Below are positions 17,106 to 27,303 of a stretch of DNA of 64,000 nt, in pieces; position 1 is the first letter of the stretch, and every line of letters starts with the position of its first letter. Made by a program: the position numbers and the translations under genes. Under the pieces are notes generated by a model. It made no database searches. It was not told where the DNA came from and worked only from the letters and a program-made list of their open reading frames with translations. Source of the DNA: Bradyrhizobium sp. RD5-C2 (GTDB taxonomy: Bacteria; Pseudomonadota; Alphaproteobacteria; Rhizobiales; Xanthobacteraceae); NCBI RefSeq assembly GCF_019972155.1, contig NZ_BOVL01000004.1:62001-126000 (forward strand), written 5' to 3'.

Positions 17106-18596
17106 GTGACCCAGCCCGCGTCCGTGATGCTGCCTGGAGGCCGGTTCGGCCTCGCCGTCCGCCTGCGACGGCTCGCGGGACGATCGCTCGTCGCGCTCGG
17201 CCTGGTCGCGGGTTCAGCCGGCTGCATTCTGACCCAGGACATCCCCGATCCCGCGCTCGACGTGCCGCAGGGCTACAAGGCGGCGCGCCTTAGCCGGCCG
17301 GGCGACGCGCTTCCGACGCTCGACTGGTGGCGGGGCTTCCGCTCCAAGGAGCTGACGCAGCTGATGGAGGAGGCGCAGACCGTCAACCTCGACATCGCCG
17401 CGGCCGTGGCGCGTTTCCGGCAAGCCGACGCGCTGGCGCGGCAGGCGGGCGCGGCGCTGCTGCCGACCCTCAATCTCAACGGGTCTGAAACCTATTCACG
17501 CACCTCGGGCTCCAGCGCCAGCGGCCTGACCAATGGCGGGCGCGAGGTGGTGAACTACAGTGGCTCGCTCAGCGCCAGCTACCAGCTCGACTTCTGGGGC
17601 CAGAATCGCGACGCCGCGCAGGCGGCGGAGGAGACCGCCGTCGCCAACCGGTTCGACCGCGAAGTGGTGGCGCTGACGACGCTCGCCAGCGTCGCCAACG
17701 CCTATTTCACGGTGCTTGCCACCCAGGACCGGTTGCGCACCGCACAGCGCAACATCGCCAGCGCCGAGCGCATCCTCAATGCGATCCGGGACCGCTTCAA
17801 GGCCGGCACCGGCTCCGACCTCGATGTCGCGCAGCAGGAAAGCGTGGTCGCGAATCAGCGCGCACTGGTGCCGCCGCTGCGGCAGACGCTCGACCAGAAC
17901 GTCAACGCGCTCGCGGTGCTGGTGTCGCGTCCGCCGGAGAGCGTGCGCGTCGCCGGCGGCTCGCTCAACTCCGTTGCGATCCCGCGCGTCACGCCAGGGC
18001 TGCCGTCCGAACTGCTGACCCAGCGTCCCGATATCCGCCGGCAGGAGGCGCAGCTCGCATCCGCCACCGCCAACGTCGGCAGCGCGCGGGCGCAATTCTT
18101 TCCCAGCATCCAGCTGACCGGGACCGGCGGCTACCAGAGCCAGGCGCTGGTTTCGCTGTTCCAGCCGCACGCGGCCTTCTTCAACCTGGTCGGCGGCATG
18201 ACCCAGCCGATCTTCGACGGCGGCCGGATCCTCGGCAATTTCGAGAACGCGAAGGCGCGGCAGGATGAGCTGCTGCAGACCTATCGCAAGACGGTCGTTC
18301 AGTCGTTCACCGATGTCGACAACGCGCTGGTCGCGATCCGCGAGACCTCGCGGCGGCTGCAGCTGCAGCGCGACGTGCTGTCGTCGTCGCGACGCGCCTT
18401 CGATCTGGCCGAGCAGCAACTCAAGGCCGGCACCGCCGACATCGTAACTGTGCTAAACACGCAGCTGACCCTGTTCCAGGCGGAAGACGCTTATTCCCAG
18501 GCCCAGCTGGCCCGGCTATTGGCGATCGTGAGCCTATATCAGGCTTTGGGGGGCGGCTGGGAACCGAAGATGGAAAGACCGGTCGATGCTCTTTAA
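17106..18596 (+). CDS. Outer-membrane efflux lipoprotein, NodT/OprM family
   Basis: A 496-residue outer-membrane factor forming the exit duct of a tripartite efflux pump. An N-terminal signal ends in a lipobox-like AGSAGC, followed by two OEP repeats: LDWWRGFRSKELTQLMEEAQTVNLDI with YQLDFWGQNRDA, and LTQRPDIRRQEAQLASATANVGSARAQFFPSIQLTG. The GTG at 17106 is seven bases after GGAG. GTG 17100 and ATG 17127 are alternatives. It overlaps the adaptor gene by 11 bases. Having the outer-membrane gene first in the operon is less usual than last. Confidence 0.9.
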   Translation: MTQPASVMLPGGRFGLAVRLRRLAGRSLVALGLVAGSAGCILTQDIPDPALDVPQGYKAARLSRPGDALPTLDWWRGFRSKELTQLMEEAQTVNLDIAAAVARFRQADALARQAGAALLPTLNLNGSETYSRTSGSSASGLTNGGREVVNYSGSLSASYQLDFWGQNRDAAQAAEETAVANRFDREVVALTTLASVANAYFTVLATQDRLRTAQRNIASAERILNAIRDRFKAGTGSDLDVAQQESVVANQRALVPPLRQTLDQNVNALAVLVSRPPESVRVAGGSLNSVAIPRVTPGLPSELLTQRPDIRRQEAQLASATANVGSARAQFFPSIQLTGTGGYQSQALVSLFQPHAAFFNLVGGMTQPIFDGGRILGNFENAKARQDELLQTYRKTVVQSFTDVDNALVAIRETSRRLQLQRDVLSSSRRAFDLAEQQLKAGTADIVTVLNTQLTLFQAEDAYSQAQLARLLAIVSLYQALGGGWEPKMERPVDAL

Positions 18597-20049
18597 GCCT
18601 GACTCGACGGATGACGAGAAAAGTACTGCGCCGCGCAAGCGGAGCCTGGTCTCGCGCGTGCTTGGGCGCATGGTGTCGCTGCTCATCACACTCGTGATCC
18701 TCGGCGGGCTCGGCTATCTCGGCTGGCTTGCTTTCCAGCCCAAGCAAAATGGCGGCGGCGGGCGTGGCGCGGGCGCGCGGCCCGATCTGCCGGTGCCGGT
18801 GCTTGCGGCGACGCCGCAGGTGCATGACGTGCCGGTCTATCTCGACGGCGTGGGCTCGGTGAAGGCGCTCAACACCGTCACGGTGCGCTCGCAGGTCGAC
18901 GGCAAGTTGCTCAAGGTCAATTTCGTCGAGGGCCAGGACGTCAAGAAGGACGACGTGCTGGGCGAGATCGATTCCGCGATCTATCAGGCGCAATACGACC
19001 AGACGGTGGCCACGAAAGCCAAGGACGAAGCGCTGCTCGCCAATCAGAAGATCGACCTCGCCCGCTATGAGCAGCTCGCCGCCACCAACGCGGGCTCCAA
19101 GCAGCAGGCCGATACGCAGCGTGCGCTGGTCGCGCAGCAGGAGGCCATCATCAAGGCCGACCAGGCCCAGGTGGACAATGCGCGCGCCACGCTCGGCTAC
19201 ACCAAGATCGTCGCACCGATCTCCGGCCGCGCCGGCCTGCGTCAGGTCGACCAGGGCAACATCATCCACGCCTCCGACACCACTGGGCTCGTGATCCTGA
19301 CCCAACTGCAGCCGATCGCGGTGTGGTTCAGCCTGCCGCAGCAGCAGATCATGCGGGTCAACGCCGCGGCGGCGAAAGACCAGCTCGCGGTGGATGTGTT
19401 CGGCAATGACGGCGTCACCGTGATCGATACCGGCAAGCTCACCGGCATCGACAACCAGGTCGATCCGACCACCGGCACGCTGAAGCTGAAGGCCGAACTT
19501 CCGAACGCCAGCTACCAGCTCTGGCCCGGGCAGTTCGTCAATGTCCGCCTCAAGGTCGAGACCTTGCCGCAGGCGATCGTAGTGCCGACATCGGCCGTGC
19601 AGCGCGGTCCCGCCGGTACGTTCAGTTACGTCATCGGCGCGGACAACACCGTCACCGCCAAGCCGGTCACGGTCACGCAGCAGAACGAGCATGAAGCCGT
19701 CATCGCCAGCGGCCTGACCACGTCGGACCGCGTCGTGACGACGGGCTTTGCCAATCTCGCTGATGGCTCCAAGGTCGTGGTCGGCAAGGACGACGGGCCG
19801 CCGGCCGCCGATCTGGCGCCGCGCAAGCGCAGCCGCAATCCGGACGGTAAGCGCGGGGCGCATGGCGAGGGCCCAAGCAAGGACCAGGGCAAGGACCAGA
19901 GCAAGGACGCCAAGCAGGACGGGCACGGCGGCGAGCATCGCGGCCGGCGCGAGCACAGCGATGGCGATCAGAAGGGGCAGACCGGACCGGCGCCCGCGCC
20001 GGCGGCAGGGGGCGAACAGTCGGGCGGCGCGCCGAAGGCGCAGCCATGA
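18586..20049 (+). CDS. RND efflux adaptor (membrane fusion protein), MdtA-like
   Basis: A 487-residue periplasmic adaptor linking the RND pumps to the outer-membrane duct. It has an N-terminal transmembrane anchor (LGRMVSLLITLVILGGLGYLGWLAF), a biotinyl-lipoyl hinge (VTVRSQVDGKLLKVNFVEGQDVKKDDVLGEID), a coiled-coil hairpin, and a beta-barrel with GYTKIVAPISGRAGLRQVDQGNII. After about residue 405 there is a long hydrophilic tail rich in Lys, Asp, Gly, His and Gln that ordinary MdtA lacks. It is followed by two RND genes, as in mdtABC. Confidence 0.92.
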   Translation: MLFKPDSTDDEKSTAPRKRSLVSRVLGRMVSLLITLVILGGLGYLGWLAFQPKQNGGGGRGAGARPDLPVPVLAATPQVHDVPVYLDGVGSVKALNTVTVRSQVDGKLLKVNFVEGQDVKKDDVLGEIDSAIYQAQYDQTVATKAKDEALLANQKIDLARYEQLAATNAGSKQQADTQRALVAQQEAIIKADQAQVDNARATLGYTKIVAPISGRAGLRQVDQGNIIHASDTTGLVILTQLQPIAVWFSLPQQQIMRVNAAAAKDQLAVDVFGNDGVTVIDTGKLTGIDNQVDPTTGTLKLKAELPNASYQLWPGQFVNVRLKVETLPQAIVVPTSAVQRGPAGTFSYVIGADNTVTAKPVTVTQQNEHEAVIASGLTTSDRVVTTGFANLADGSKVVVGKDDGPPAADLAPRKRSRNPDGKRGAHGEGPSKDQGKDQSKDAKQDGHGGEHRGRREHSDGDQKGQTGPAPAPAAGGEQSGGAPKAQP

Positions 20050-20097
20050 CCGACATCCTGACCTCGTAATGTCCGACCCAACAGCGAGCACGCAACC

Positions 20098-23000
20098 ATG
20101 AGCGTCTCCGAACCGTTCATCCGCCGGCCGATCGCCACCTCGCTGCTCGGCATCGCCCTGATGATCGGCGGCGCGCTGGGCTATTGGGCGCTGCCGGTCT
20201 CGGCGCTGCCGCAGGTCGACTTCCCGACCGTGCAGGTGTCGACGCAACTGCCGGGCGCGAGCCCCGACGTGGTGGCTTCGCTGATCACGGCGCCGCTGGA
20301 GCGGCAGCTCGGCCAGATCCCGTCGCTGTCGTCAATGAACTCGACCAGTTCGTTCGGCGTCAGCCAGATCTCGCTGCAGTTCGATCTCAACCGCGACATC
20401 GACGGTGCCACCCAGGACGTCCAGGCTGCGATCAATGCTGCGGCGGGCATCCTGCCGAAGACGCTGCCGTATCCACCTGTCTACGCCAAGGTGAACCCGG
20501 CCGACGCGCCGGTCATGACCCTGGCGCTGACCTCGGACACGATCTCGCTGCGGGCGATGAGCGATCTCGCCGATACCATCCTCGGACAACGGCTGAGCCA
20601 GATTTCCGGCGTCGGCCGGGTCTCGATCCTCGGCGGCTTGAAGCCTGCGGTGCGCGTGCAGGCCGACCTGGCGCGGCTTGCGGCCTATGGCATCGCGATG
20701 GAGGATCTGCGCAACGCGATCGCCGGCGCCAATGTGTCGGGGCCGAAGGGCTCGCTCGACGGCGCCCAGCAATCCTACACCATCGCCGCCAACGACCAGA
20801 TCGCCGCCGCCGACGCCTACCGGCCGATCATCATCGCCTATCGCAACGGCTCGCCGGTCACGATCGGCGACGTTGCACAGATCGTCGACGGGCTCGAGAA
20901 CGACCGCACCGGCGGCCGGTACCAGGGCACGCCGGCCGTCATCATCGACATCCAGCGCCAGCCCGGCGCCAACGTCATCGATGTCGTCCAGCAGATCCGC
21001 GGCGAAATCCCGCGGCTGCAGCGGGCCGTCCCGGCCGGCGTCAAGCTGACCGTGGTCTCCGACCGTACCGTGACGATCCGCGCCTCGGTCCACGACGTGC
21101 AGTTCACGCTGATCCTGAGCGTCGTGCTGGTGACGCTGGTGGTGCTGTTGTTCCTGCGATCGCTGCGCGCGACCCTGATCGCAGGCGTCGCCCTGCCGCT
21201 GTCGCTGATCACGAGCTTCGGCGTCATGTATTTCGCAGGCTTCAGCCTCGACAATCTGTCGCTGATGGCTTTGACCATCGGGACCGGTTTCGTGGTCGAC
21301 GACGCCATCGTCATGATCGAGAACATCGTCCGCCACATGGAGAACGGCGAGACTGTCATGGAGGCCTCGCTGAAGGGCGCCAGCGAAATCGGCTTCACCG
21401 TGATCTCGCTGACGGTGTCGCTGATCGCGGTGTTCATTCCGCTGCTGTTCATGTCTGGCCTGGTCGGCCGCATGTTCCGCGAATTCGCGCTGACCTTGAC
21501 GATCGCGGTCGTGACCTCGGCGATCGTCTCGCTGACCTTGACGCCGATGATGTGCTCGCGGCTGCTCAAGAACATCCATGAGGAGATGGCGGTTCCGGGC
21601 CTTGCCGCGGTCAGCCGCTTCATCGACCGCATGGTGGAGGTCTACCATCGCACGCTGCTCTGGGTGCTGCGGCGCCAGCGCGCGACGCTGCTGGTGACGT
21701 TCGCGACCATCGCGCTGACGCTCATCATGTATGTGCTGGCGCCGAAGGGTTTTCTGCCGCTGCAGGACACGTCCTCGATCACGGCGGTGACCGAGGCCGG
21801 CCCCGACGTCTCGTTTGCCGAGATGCAGCGCCGCCAGAGCGCGGTCGCCGACCTCATCAAGGCCGACCCTGACGTGGTCGGCGTGGTCTCGGTGATCGGC
21901 GCCGGCTCGGTCAATCCGACCACCAATGTCGGCCGCCTGGTGATGACGCTGAAGCCGCTCGACCAGCGGCGCGACGGTGTCGTCAAGGTGATCGAGCGGC
22001 TGAAGCAGAAGATCGCGACGGTCCCCGGCATGACGGTCTACTTCCAGCCGGTGCAGGACGTGCAGATCTCGACCCAGTCGAGCCGCTCGCAGTACCAGTA
22101 CACGTTGACTGCGACCGATGCCGCCGAGGTCTCGCAGTGGTCGCAGAAGCTCGTTGCCGAGATGCGGCGCGACCCGATCTTCCGCGATGTTTCCTCGGAG
22201 GCGCAGGATGGCGGCCTGCGCGCGGCGCTCGACATCAACCGCCAGCGCGCCGGCCAGCTCGGCGTCAGTTTGCAGGGCGTCACCGACACGCTGAACGACG
22301 CGTTCGCGCAGCGGCAGATCTCGACGATCTACGGTCAGGCCAACCAGTACCGTGTCGTGCTCGAGGCGCTGCCGATGTATCAGCGCGATCCGTCGATCCT
22401 CGACAAGCTCTATCTGCCGGGCGCCAACGGGGCGCAGGTGCCGCTGTCAGCGGTGGCGACGCTGGTCCGCACCACGGCGCCGCTCGCGATCTCGCACCAG
22501 GCGCAATTCCCGTCGGTCTCGCTCAGCTTCAACCTGGCGCCGGGCGAGGCGCTCGGCGACGCGGTCGAGGCGGTGAAGGCGATCGAGACGAGGATCGGAA
22601 TGCCCGGCAGCATCGTCGGCATCTATTCCGGCGACGCCGCCGAATTCGCGCGCTCGCTGGCCGGGCAGCCCTGGCTGATCCTGGCGGCGATCATCACGAT
22701 CTACATCGTGCTCGGCGTGCTCTACGAGAGCTACATCCATCCGATCACGATCCTTTCGACGCTGCCCTCGGCCGGCGTCGGCGCCATCCTCGCCTTGATG
22801 CTGTGCGGGCAGGACCTCTCGGTGATCGGCCTGATCGGCATCATCCTCTTGATGGGCATCGTCAAGAAGAACGCGATCATGATGATCGACTTCGCGCTGG
22901 AGGCCGAGCGGCACCAGGGCATGTCGTCCTATGACGCCATCGTGCAGGCCTGCCTGTTGCGGTTCCGGCCGATCATGATGACGACGCTGGCGGCGCTGTT

Positions 23001-23226
23001 CGGCGCGCTGCCGCTCGCGATCGAAAGCGGCACCGGCGCCGAGCTGCGCTTTCCGCTCGGCATCTCGATCATCGGCGGCCTGCTGCTGAGCCAGCTGCTG
23101 ACGCTCTACACCACGCCGGTGATCTATCTCGCGCTCGACCGGCTCAACCGCCGGATCGAGCGGGCCGTGCCGGAACCAGGTCCCAGCGGCCCGCCGATCG
23201 CGGGGGCCACCGAGGGCATGCAGTGA
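20098..23226 (+). CDS. RND multidrug efflux permease, MdtB-like
   Basis: A 1042-residue proton-driven RND pump. It starts MSVSEPFIRRPIATSLLGIALM, has the twelve-helix plan with two large periplasmic loops, and TM4 carries GTGFVVDDAIVMIENI, the acidic pair used in proton transport. The DD pair, TM10 region and C-terminal RFRPIMMTTLAALFGALPLA are all intact. It is 48 bases after the adaptor gene, and its stop overlaps the next pump gene (GTGA). Two different RND subunits in tandem are the hallmark of MdtBC-type heteromultimeric pumps. Confidence 0.94.
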   Translation: MSVSEPFIRRPIATSLLGIALMIGGALGYWALPVSALPQVDFPTVQVSTQLPGASPDVVASLITAPLERQLGQIPSLSSMNSTSSFGVSQISLQFDLNRDIDGATQDVQAAINAAAGILPKTLPYPPVYAKVNPADAPVMTLALTSDTISLRAMSDLADTILGQRLSQISGVGRVSILGGLKPAVRVQADLARLAAYGIAMEDLRNAIAGANVSGPKGSLDGAQQSYTIAANDQIAAADAYRPIIIAYRNGSPVTIGDVAQIVDGLENDRTGGRYQGTPAVIIDIQRQPGANVIDVVQQIRGEIPRLQRAVPAGVKLTVVSDRTVTIRASVHDVQFTLILSVVLVTLVVLLFLRSLRATLIAGVALPLSLITSFGVMYFAGFSLDNLSLMALTIGTGFVVDDAIVMIENIVRHMENGETVMEASLKGASEIGFTVISLTVSLIAVFIPLLFMSGLVGRMFREFALTLTIAVVTSAIVSLTLTPMMCSRLLKNIHEEMAVPGLAAVSRFIDRMVEVYHRTLLWVLRRQRATLLVTFATIALTLIMYVLAPKGFLPLQDTSSITAVTEAGPDVSFAEMQRRQSAVADLIKADPDVVGVVSVIGAGSVNPTTNVGRLVMTLKPLDQRRDGVVKVIERLKQKIATVPGMTVYFQPVQDVQISTQSSRSQYQYTLTATDAAEVSQWSQKLVAEMRRDPIFRDVSSEAQDGGLRAALDINRQRAGQLGVSLQGVTDTLNDAFAQRQISTIYGQANQYRVVLEALPMYQRDPSILDKLYLPGANGAQVPLSAVATLVRTTAPLAISHQAQFPSVSLSFNLAPGEALGDAVEAVKAIETRIGMPGSIVGIYSGDAAEFARSLAGQPWLILAAIITIYIVLGVLYESYIHPITILSTLPSAGVGAILALMLCGQDLSVIGLIGIILLMGIVKKNAIMMIDFALEAERHQGMSSYDAIVQACLLRFRPIMMTTLAALFGALPLAIESGTGAELRFPLGISIIGGLLLSQLLTLYTTPVIYLALDRLNRRIERAVPEPGPSGPPIAGATEGMQ

Positions 23227-26200
23227 TCTCGATCTCCGAGCCCTTCATCCGCCGGCCGGTGGGCACCACCTTGCTGGCGATCGGGCTGTTCCTGGTCGGG
23301 ATCGTCGCCTACGAATTTCTGCCTGTGTCGTCGGTACCGAACGTCGACTTCCCGACCATCCGGGTGTCGGCATCGCGGCCCGGCGCCGATCCGTCGGTGA
23401 TGGCCGCGACCGTCGCGGCTCCGCTTGAGCGCAAGCTCGGCACCATTTCGGGCGTCGACCAGATCACCTCGACGAGCTCGCTCGGCACCACCAGCATCCA
23501 GGTGCAGTTCTCGATCGGCCGCAACATCGACCGCGCCGCACGCGACGTGCAGGCCGCGATCAACGCCTCGCTCGCCGATCTGCCGAGCGACCTGCCGTCG
23601 TTGCCGAAATTCCGCAAGGCCAATCCGGCCGCAGCGCCGGTGTTCGTGCTGGCGCTGACCTCGAAGACGATCTCGACCAGCGCGATGTATGACGTCGCCG
23701 ACACCGTGCTGGCGCAGCGCATCTCGCAGGTGCCGGGGGTCGGCGAGGTGACCGTCAGCGGCGCCGACCAGCCGGCGGTGCGCATCGCGCTCAATCCGGT
23801 GTCGCTCACCAACGCCGGGATCGCGACCGACGACGTCCGGCTTGCGATCATCAATGCCAATCCGCTGGGTCCGGTCGGCATCTTCAACGGCGACCGGCTG
23901 AGCGAGACGCTTTCGATCAACAAGCAGATGCGCACCGCGGCCGAGTTCCGCGACATCGTCATCAAGAGCTCGAACGGCAATTTCGTCCGTCTCTCCGATG
24001 TTGCCGAGGTCGAGGATTCCGTTCGCAACTCGCGCTCGATCGCCTGGTTCAACAAGCAGCCGGCGGTGCTGATCCAGATCACCAAGCAGGGCGACGCCAA
24101 CGTCATCGATACCGTCGACGGCGTTCGCAGGATGCTGCCGGAACTGAAGCAGTGGATCCCGGCCGGGGTCGAGATTTCGACCCTGGTCGATCGCACCGGA
24201 ACGATCCGCGCCAGCGTCGAGGACATGCAGTTCACGCTGCTGGCGACCGCCATGCTTGTGATGGTCGTGGTGTTCGTGTTCCTGCGCAGGATCGTACCGA
24301 CGATCGCCGCCGGCGTCTCGGTGCCGCTGGCGTTGGCCGGCACCTGCGCCGGGATGTGGCTCGCCGGCTTCTCGATCGACAATCTGTCGCTGATGGCGCT
24401 CGCGATCTCCGTCGGCTTCGTGGTCGACGACGCCATCGTGATGATCGAGAACATGTACCGCAATCTCGAGCAGGGCATGGCGCCATATCCGGCCGCGGTC
24501 GAAGGCGCCAAGCAGATCGGCTTCACGGTGCTGTCGATCTCGCTATCGCTGATCGCGGCCTTCACGCCGCTGATCTTCATGGACGGGATCGTCGGCCGGC
24601 TGCTGCGCGAGTTCTCGCTGACGCTGACGTTCGCCATCATCGTGTCGACCCTGGTGTCGGTGACGATCACGCCGATGATCTGCGCTCACTATATAAAGGA
24701 GACGACCTCCGACCGCGCCACCTGGTACGATCGCGTCATCGAGGGCCCGCTGTCGCGGGTCGTGGCGTTCTACGCCTGGACGCTGCGGAGGGTGCTCGGA
24801 TATCCTTGGCTGACGATGGCGGTGTTCGCCGCCACGGTCTCGCTGACAGTGGTGCTCTACTACAAGACGCCGAAGGCCTATTTCCCGACCGATGACAGCG
24901 GCTTCGTGATCGGGGCGACGCGGGCCTCGGCGGATATCTCGTTCCAGTCGATGCTCGGTCTGCAGCAGCGCCTCGCCGACATCGTGATGGCCGACCCCGC
25001 GGTCGCCGGCATTGGTTCGTCGGTAGGCTCCGGCGGCGGCCCGGGCGGCGCCACCTCCAACCGCGGCACCATGTTCATCAGCCTGAAGCCGCCGGAAGAG
25101 CGGGGAGGGCTTTCCACCGCGCAGGTGATCGACCGGCTGCGCCGCAACCTGTTCATGGTGCCGGGCATCCGCCTGTTCATGTTCGCCGCCCAGGACATCC
25201 GCACCGGCGGCCGGCAGAGCGATTCCGACTACCAGTACACGCTGGCCTCGACCGATCTCGATCTGTTGCAGAAATGGGCGCCGCTCGTTGCCAAGCGCAT
25301 GGAGACGGTGGAAGGCATCACGGACGTTTCCTCCGACCGCGATCCCGGCGGCTTGCAGCTCAACCTCGTGATCGACCGCAAGATGGCCTCGAGTCTCGGC
25401 GTCCGGGTGCAGGACATCGACAACGCGCTCAACAACGCGTTCTCGCAGCGGCAGATCTCGTACATCTACACCCAGCGCAACCAGTACGTGGTGGTGCTCG
25501 AGATCGACCCCAAATTCCAGAGCGACCCGTCGAACCTCGAGCGCATCTATGTCGCCGGCGCCAATGACGTACAGGTGCCGCTGTCGGCGCTCGTGCACTA
25601 CCAGCGCGGACTGTCGGCACTCGCGGTCTATCACTCCGGCGGATTCCCCTCGACCACGGTGTCGTTCAACCTGCTGCCGGACGTGCCGCTGGAGGTCGCG
25701 ACCACGAACATCCAGCAGGCGGTCGACGAGCTGCACATGCCCGAGGGCATTCGCGGCAGCTTCGACGGCAATGCCGGTGACTTCAACAAGACCAGCGGGC
25801 GGCAGCCGCTTTTGATCCTCGGCGCGCTGGTTGCGATGTATATCGTACTCGGCGTGCTCTATGAGAGCCTGGCGCATCCGATCACGATCATCTCGACACT
25901 GCCGTCGGCTGGCCTCGGCGCCTTGCTGGCGTTACAGGTGACGAACACGCCGCTGACGGTAATCGCCTTTGTCGGCATCATCCTGTTGATCGGCATCGTC
26001 AAGAAGAACGGCATCATGATGGTCGACTTCGCGCTCGAGGCCGAGCGGCATCAGGGCCTGTCGTCGCGGGATGCGATCTTCGAGGCCTGCCGGGCGCGCT
26101 TCCGTCCCATCCTGATGACGACGATGGCCGCGCTCTTCGCGGGCATTCCGCTGGTGATCGCGACTGGCCCGGGCACCGAGCTGCGGCGGCCGCTCGGCAT

Positions 26201-26378
26201 CACCATCATCGGCGGCCTGTTCGTGTCGCAGATCCTAACGCTCTACACCACGCCGGTAATCTATCTGTTGATCGACCGGTTCAAGGATTTGCCGGGACGA
26301 CAGAAACTGAGGTGGCTCAGCGCGGCGGTCGCTCTGCTCGGCCTCGCTTCCGGCGTTGTCAGGCTGGTCCTGCATTGA
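23223..26378 (+). CDS. RND multidrug efflux permease, MdtC-like
   Basis: A 1051-residue RND pump paralogous to its upstream neighbour. It starts with GTG at 23223, overlapping the preceding stop by four bases. The N-terminus MISISEPFIRRPVGTTLLAIG, the TM4 motif SVGFVVDDAIVMIENM and the C-terminal RARFRPILMTTMAALFAGIPLVIA are all present. It probably forms a mixed trimer with the MdtB-like subunit. Substrates cannot be predicted. The operon ends here. The next gene, 39 bases away, is unrelated. Confidence 0.94.
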   Translation: MISISEPFIRRPVGTTLLAIGLFLVGIVAYEFLPVSSVPNVDFPTIRVSASRPGADPSVMAATVAAPLERKLGTISGVDQITSTSSLGTTSIQVQFSIGRNIDRAARDVQAAINASLADLPSDLPSLPKFRKANPAAAPVFVLALTSKTISTSAMYDVADTVLAQRISQVPGVGEVTVSGADQPAVRIALNPVSLTNAGIATDDVRLAIINANPLGPVGIFNGDRLSETLSINKQMRTAAEFRDIVIKSSNGNFVRLSDVAEVEDSVRNSRSIAWFNKQPAVLIQITKQGDANVIDTVDGVRRMLPELKQWIPAGVEISTLVDRTGTIRASVEDMQFTLLATAMLVMVVVFVFLRRIVPTIAAGVSVPLALAGTCAGMWLAGFSIDNLSLMALAISVGFVVDDAIVMIENMYRNLEQGMAPYPAAVEGAKQIGFTVLSISLSLIAAFTPLIFMDGIVGRLLREFSLTLTFAIIVSTLVSVTITPMICAHYIKETTSDRATWYDRVIEGPLSRVVAFYAWTLRRVLGYPWLTMAVFAATVSLTVVLYYKTPKAYFPTDDSGFVIGATRASADISFQSMLGLQQRLADIVMADPAVAGIGSSVGSGGGPGGATSNRGTMFISLKPPEERGGLSTAQVIDRLRRNLFMVPGIRLFMFAAQDIRTGGRQSDSDYQYTLASTDLDLLQKWAPLVAKRMETVEGITDVSSDRDPGGLQLNLVIDRKMASSLGVRVQDIDNALNNAFSQRQISYIYTQRNQYVVVLEIDPKFQSDPSNLERIYVAGANDVQVPLSALVHYQRGLSALAVYHSGGFPSTTVSFNLLPDVPLEVATTNIQQAVDELHMPEGIRGSFDGNAGDFNKTSGRQPLLILGALVAMYIVLGVLYESLAHPITIISTLPSAGLGALLALQVTNTPLTVIAFVGIILLIGIVKKNGIMMVDFALEAERHQGLSSRDAIFEACRARFRPILMTTMAALFAGIPLVIATGPGTELRRPLGITIIGGLFVSQILTLYTTPVIYLLIDRFKDLPGRQKLRWLSAAVALLGLASGVVRLVLH

Positions 26379-26417
26379 ATGTTGCGGACGAGGCTATCCA
26401 CGACGTATAGCCGTTGA

Positions 26418-27131
26418 ATGGCAGACCCTGTTGACGAGACCGACCTGGTGGAGGATTGCGCGCATTGCGGCAAGCCGATGCCGCTGTGCATCTGCGACAG
26501 CGTCACGCCGATCAAAAACCGGATCCAGCTCCTGATCCTGGTCCACCCGCAGGAGCAGGACAGGGCGCTCGGCACCGCGCGACTGTTGGCGCGGCATTTC
26601 GAGAAAGCCGTGGTGCGGATCGGGCTGTCCTGGCCCAGCCTCGCCAAGGCACTCGGCCGGCCGGTGCCGGATCCGTCGCGCTGGGCGGTGCTCTATCTCG
26701 GCTCGGCCAAGGTCGAAGATCTCGAAACCGACGCCGAGATCGTCGCGATCAACCGTAAGGGCGAGCTGGAGCCGCACCAGCGCGGGATCCTCTCCGACAT
26801 CGAGGGCATCGTGCTGCTCGACGGCACCTGGAGCCAGGCCAAGGCGCTGTGGTGGCGAAATGCCTGGATGCTGAAGTGCCAGCGGGTGATTCTCGGACCG
26901 AAACGGCCCTCGCTGTACGGCAAACTGCGCCGGGAACCGCGGCGCGACGGCCTGTCCACCATCGAGGCAGCCTCGATCCTGCTGGCCGGGCTGGAAAAGC
27001 GGCCGGATATCGCCACAGCGTTAACTGATAGTTTCGAGCGGATGCTGGCGAGATTCCGCGAAGTGCAGGCCGAAATGCCGGAATTGGCGCCCAAACCGAA
27101 GAAGCGGGACTTCCGGAAGCGCCGGCGTTAG
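26418..27131 (+). CDS. DTW-domain tRNA aminocarboxypropyltransferase
   Basis: A 237-residue DTW-domain protein of the TapT/TuaA superfamily, which transfers the 3-amino-3-carboxypropyl group of SAM to uridine (acp3U) in tRNA. An N-terminal zinc-ribbon-like cluster has C14, C17, C24 and C26 (CAHCGKPMPLCIC). The naming motif is D135-G-T-W138 in LLDGTWSQAKAL, and RREPRRDGLSTIEAAS matches the conserved C-terminal block. The C-terminus is basic, fitting RNA binding. It stands 56 bases before tRNA-Cys. The exact tRNA substrate is unknown. Confidence 0.88.
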   Translation: MADPVDETDLVEDCAHCGKPMPLCICDSVTPIKNRIQLLILVHPQEQDRALGTARLLARHFEKAVVRIGLSWPSLAKALGRPVPDPSRWAVLYLGSAKVEDLETDAEIVAINRKGELEPHQRGILSDIEGIVLLDGTWSQAKALWWRNAWMLKCQRVILGPKRPSLYGKLRREPRRDGLSTIEAASILLAGLEKRPDIATALTDSFERMLARFREVQAEMPELAPKPKKRDFRKRRR

Positions 27132-27186
27132 CTGTCCGGCTTGGTTGCCTATCGCAGAGAGGGCGTATATGAAGTGCGCCGCAAGG

Positions 27187-27260
27187 GGCCACGTGGCGGA
27201 GTGGTTACGCAACGGTCTGCAAAACCGTGTACACCAGTTCAATTCTGGTCGTGGCCTCCA
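27187..27260 (+). tRNA. tRNA-Cys (GCA)
   Basis: A 74-base cloverleaf. The acceptor stem GGCCACG pairs with CGTGGCC, followed by T and an encoded CCA. The anticodon loop reads CTGCAAA with anticodon GCA, and the T-arm has GTTCAATTC. A TATATG about 16 bases upstream may be its -10 element. Confidence 0.96.
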
Positions 27261-27303
27261 CTCATCTCATCAATGGCTTGCAGCCAATACGTGAGAAGCC
27301 GCC

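Noticed and set aside
18421..20247. 608-codon minus-strand open frame opposite the RND adaptor
   Set aside because: It overlaps a certain gene entirely, and its composition is that of a shadow frame.
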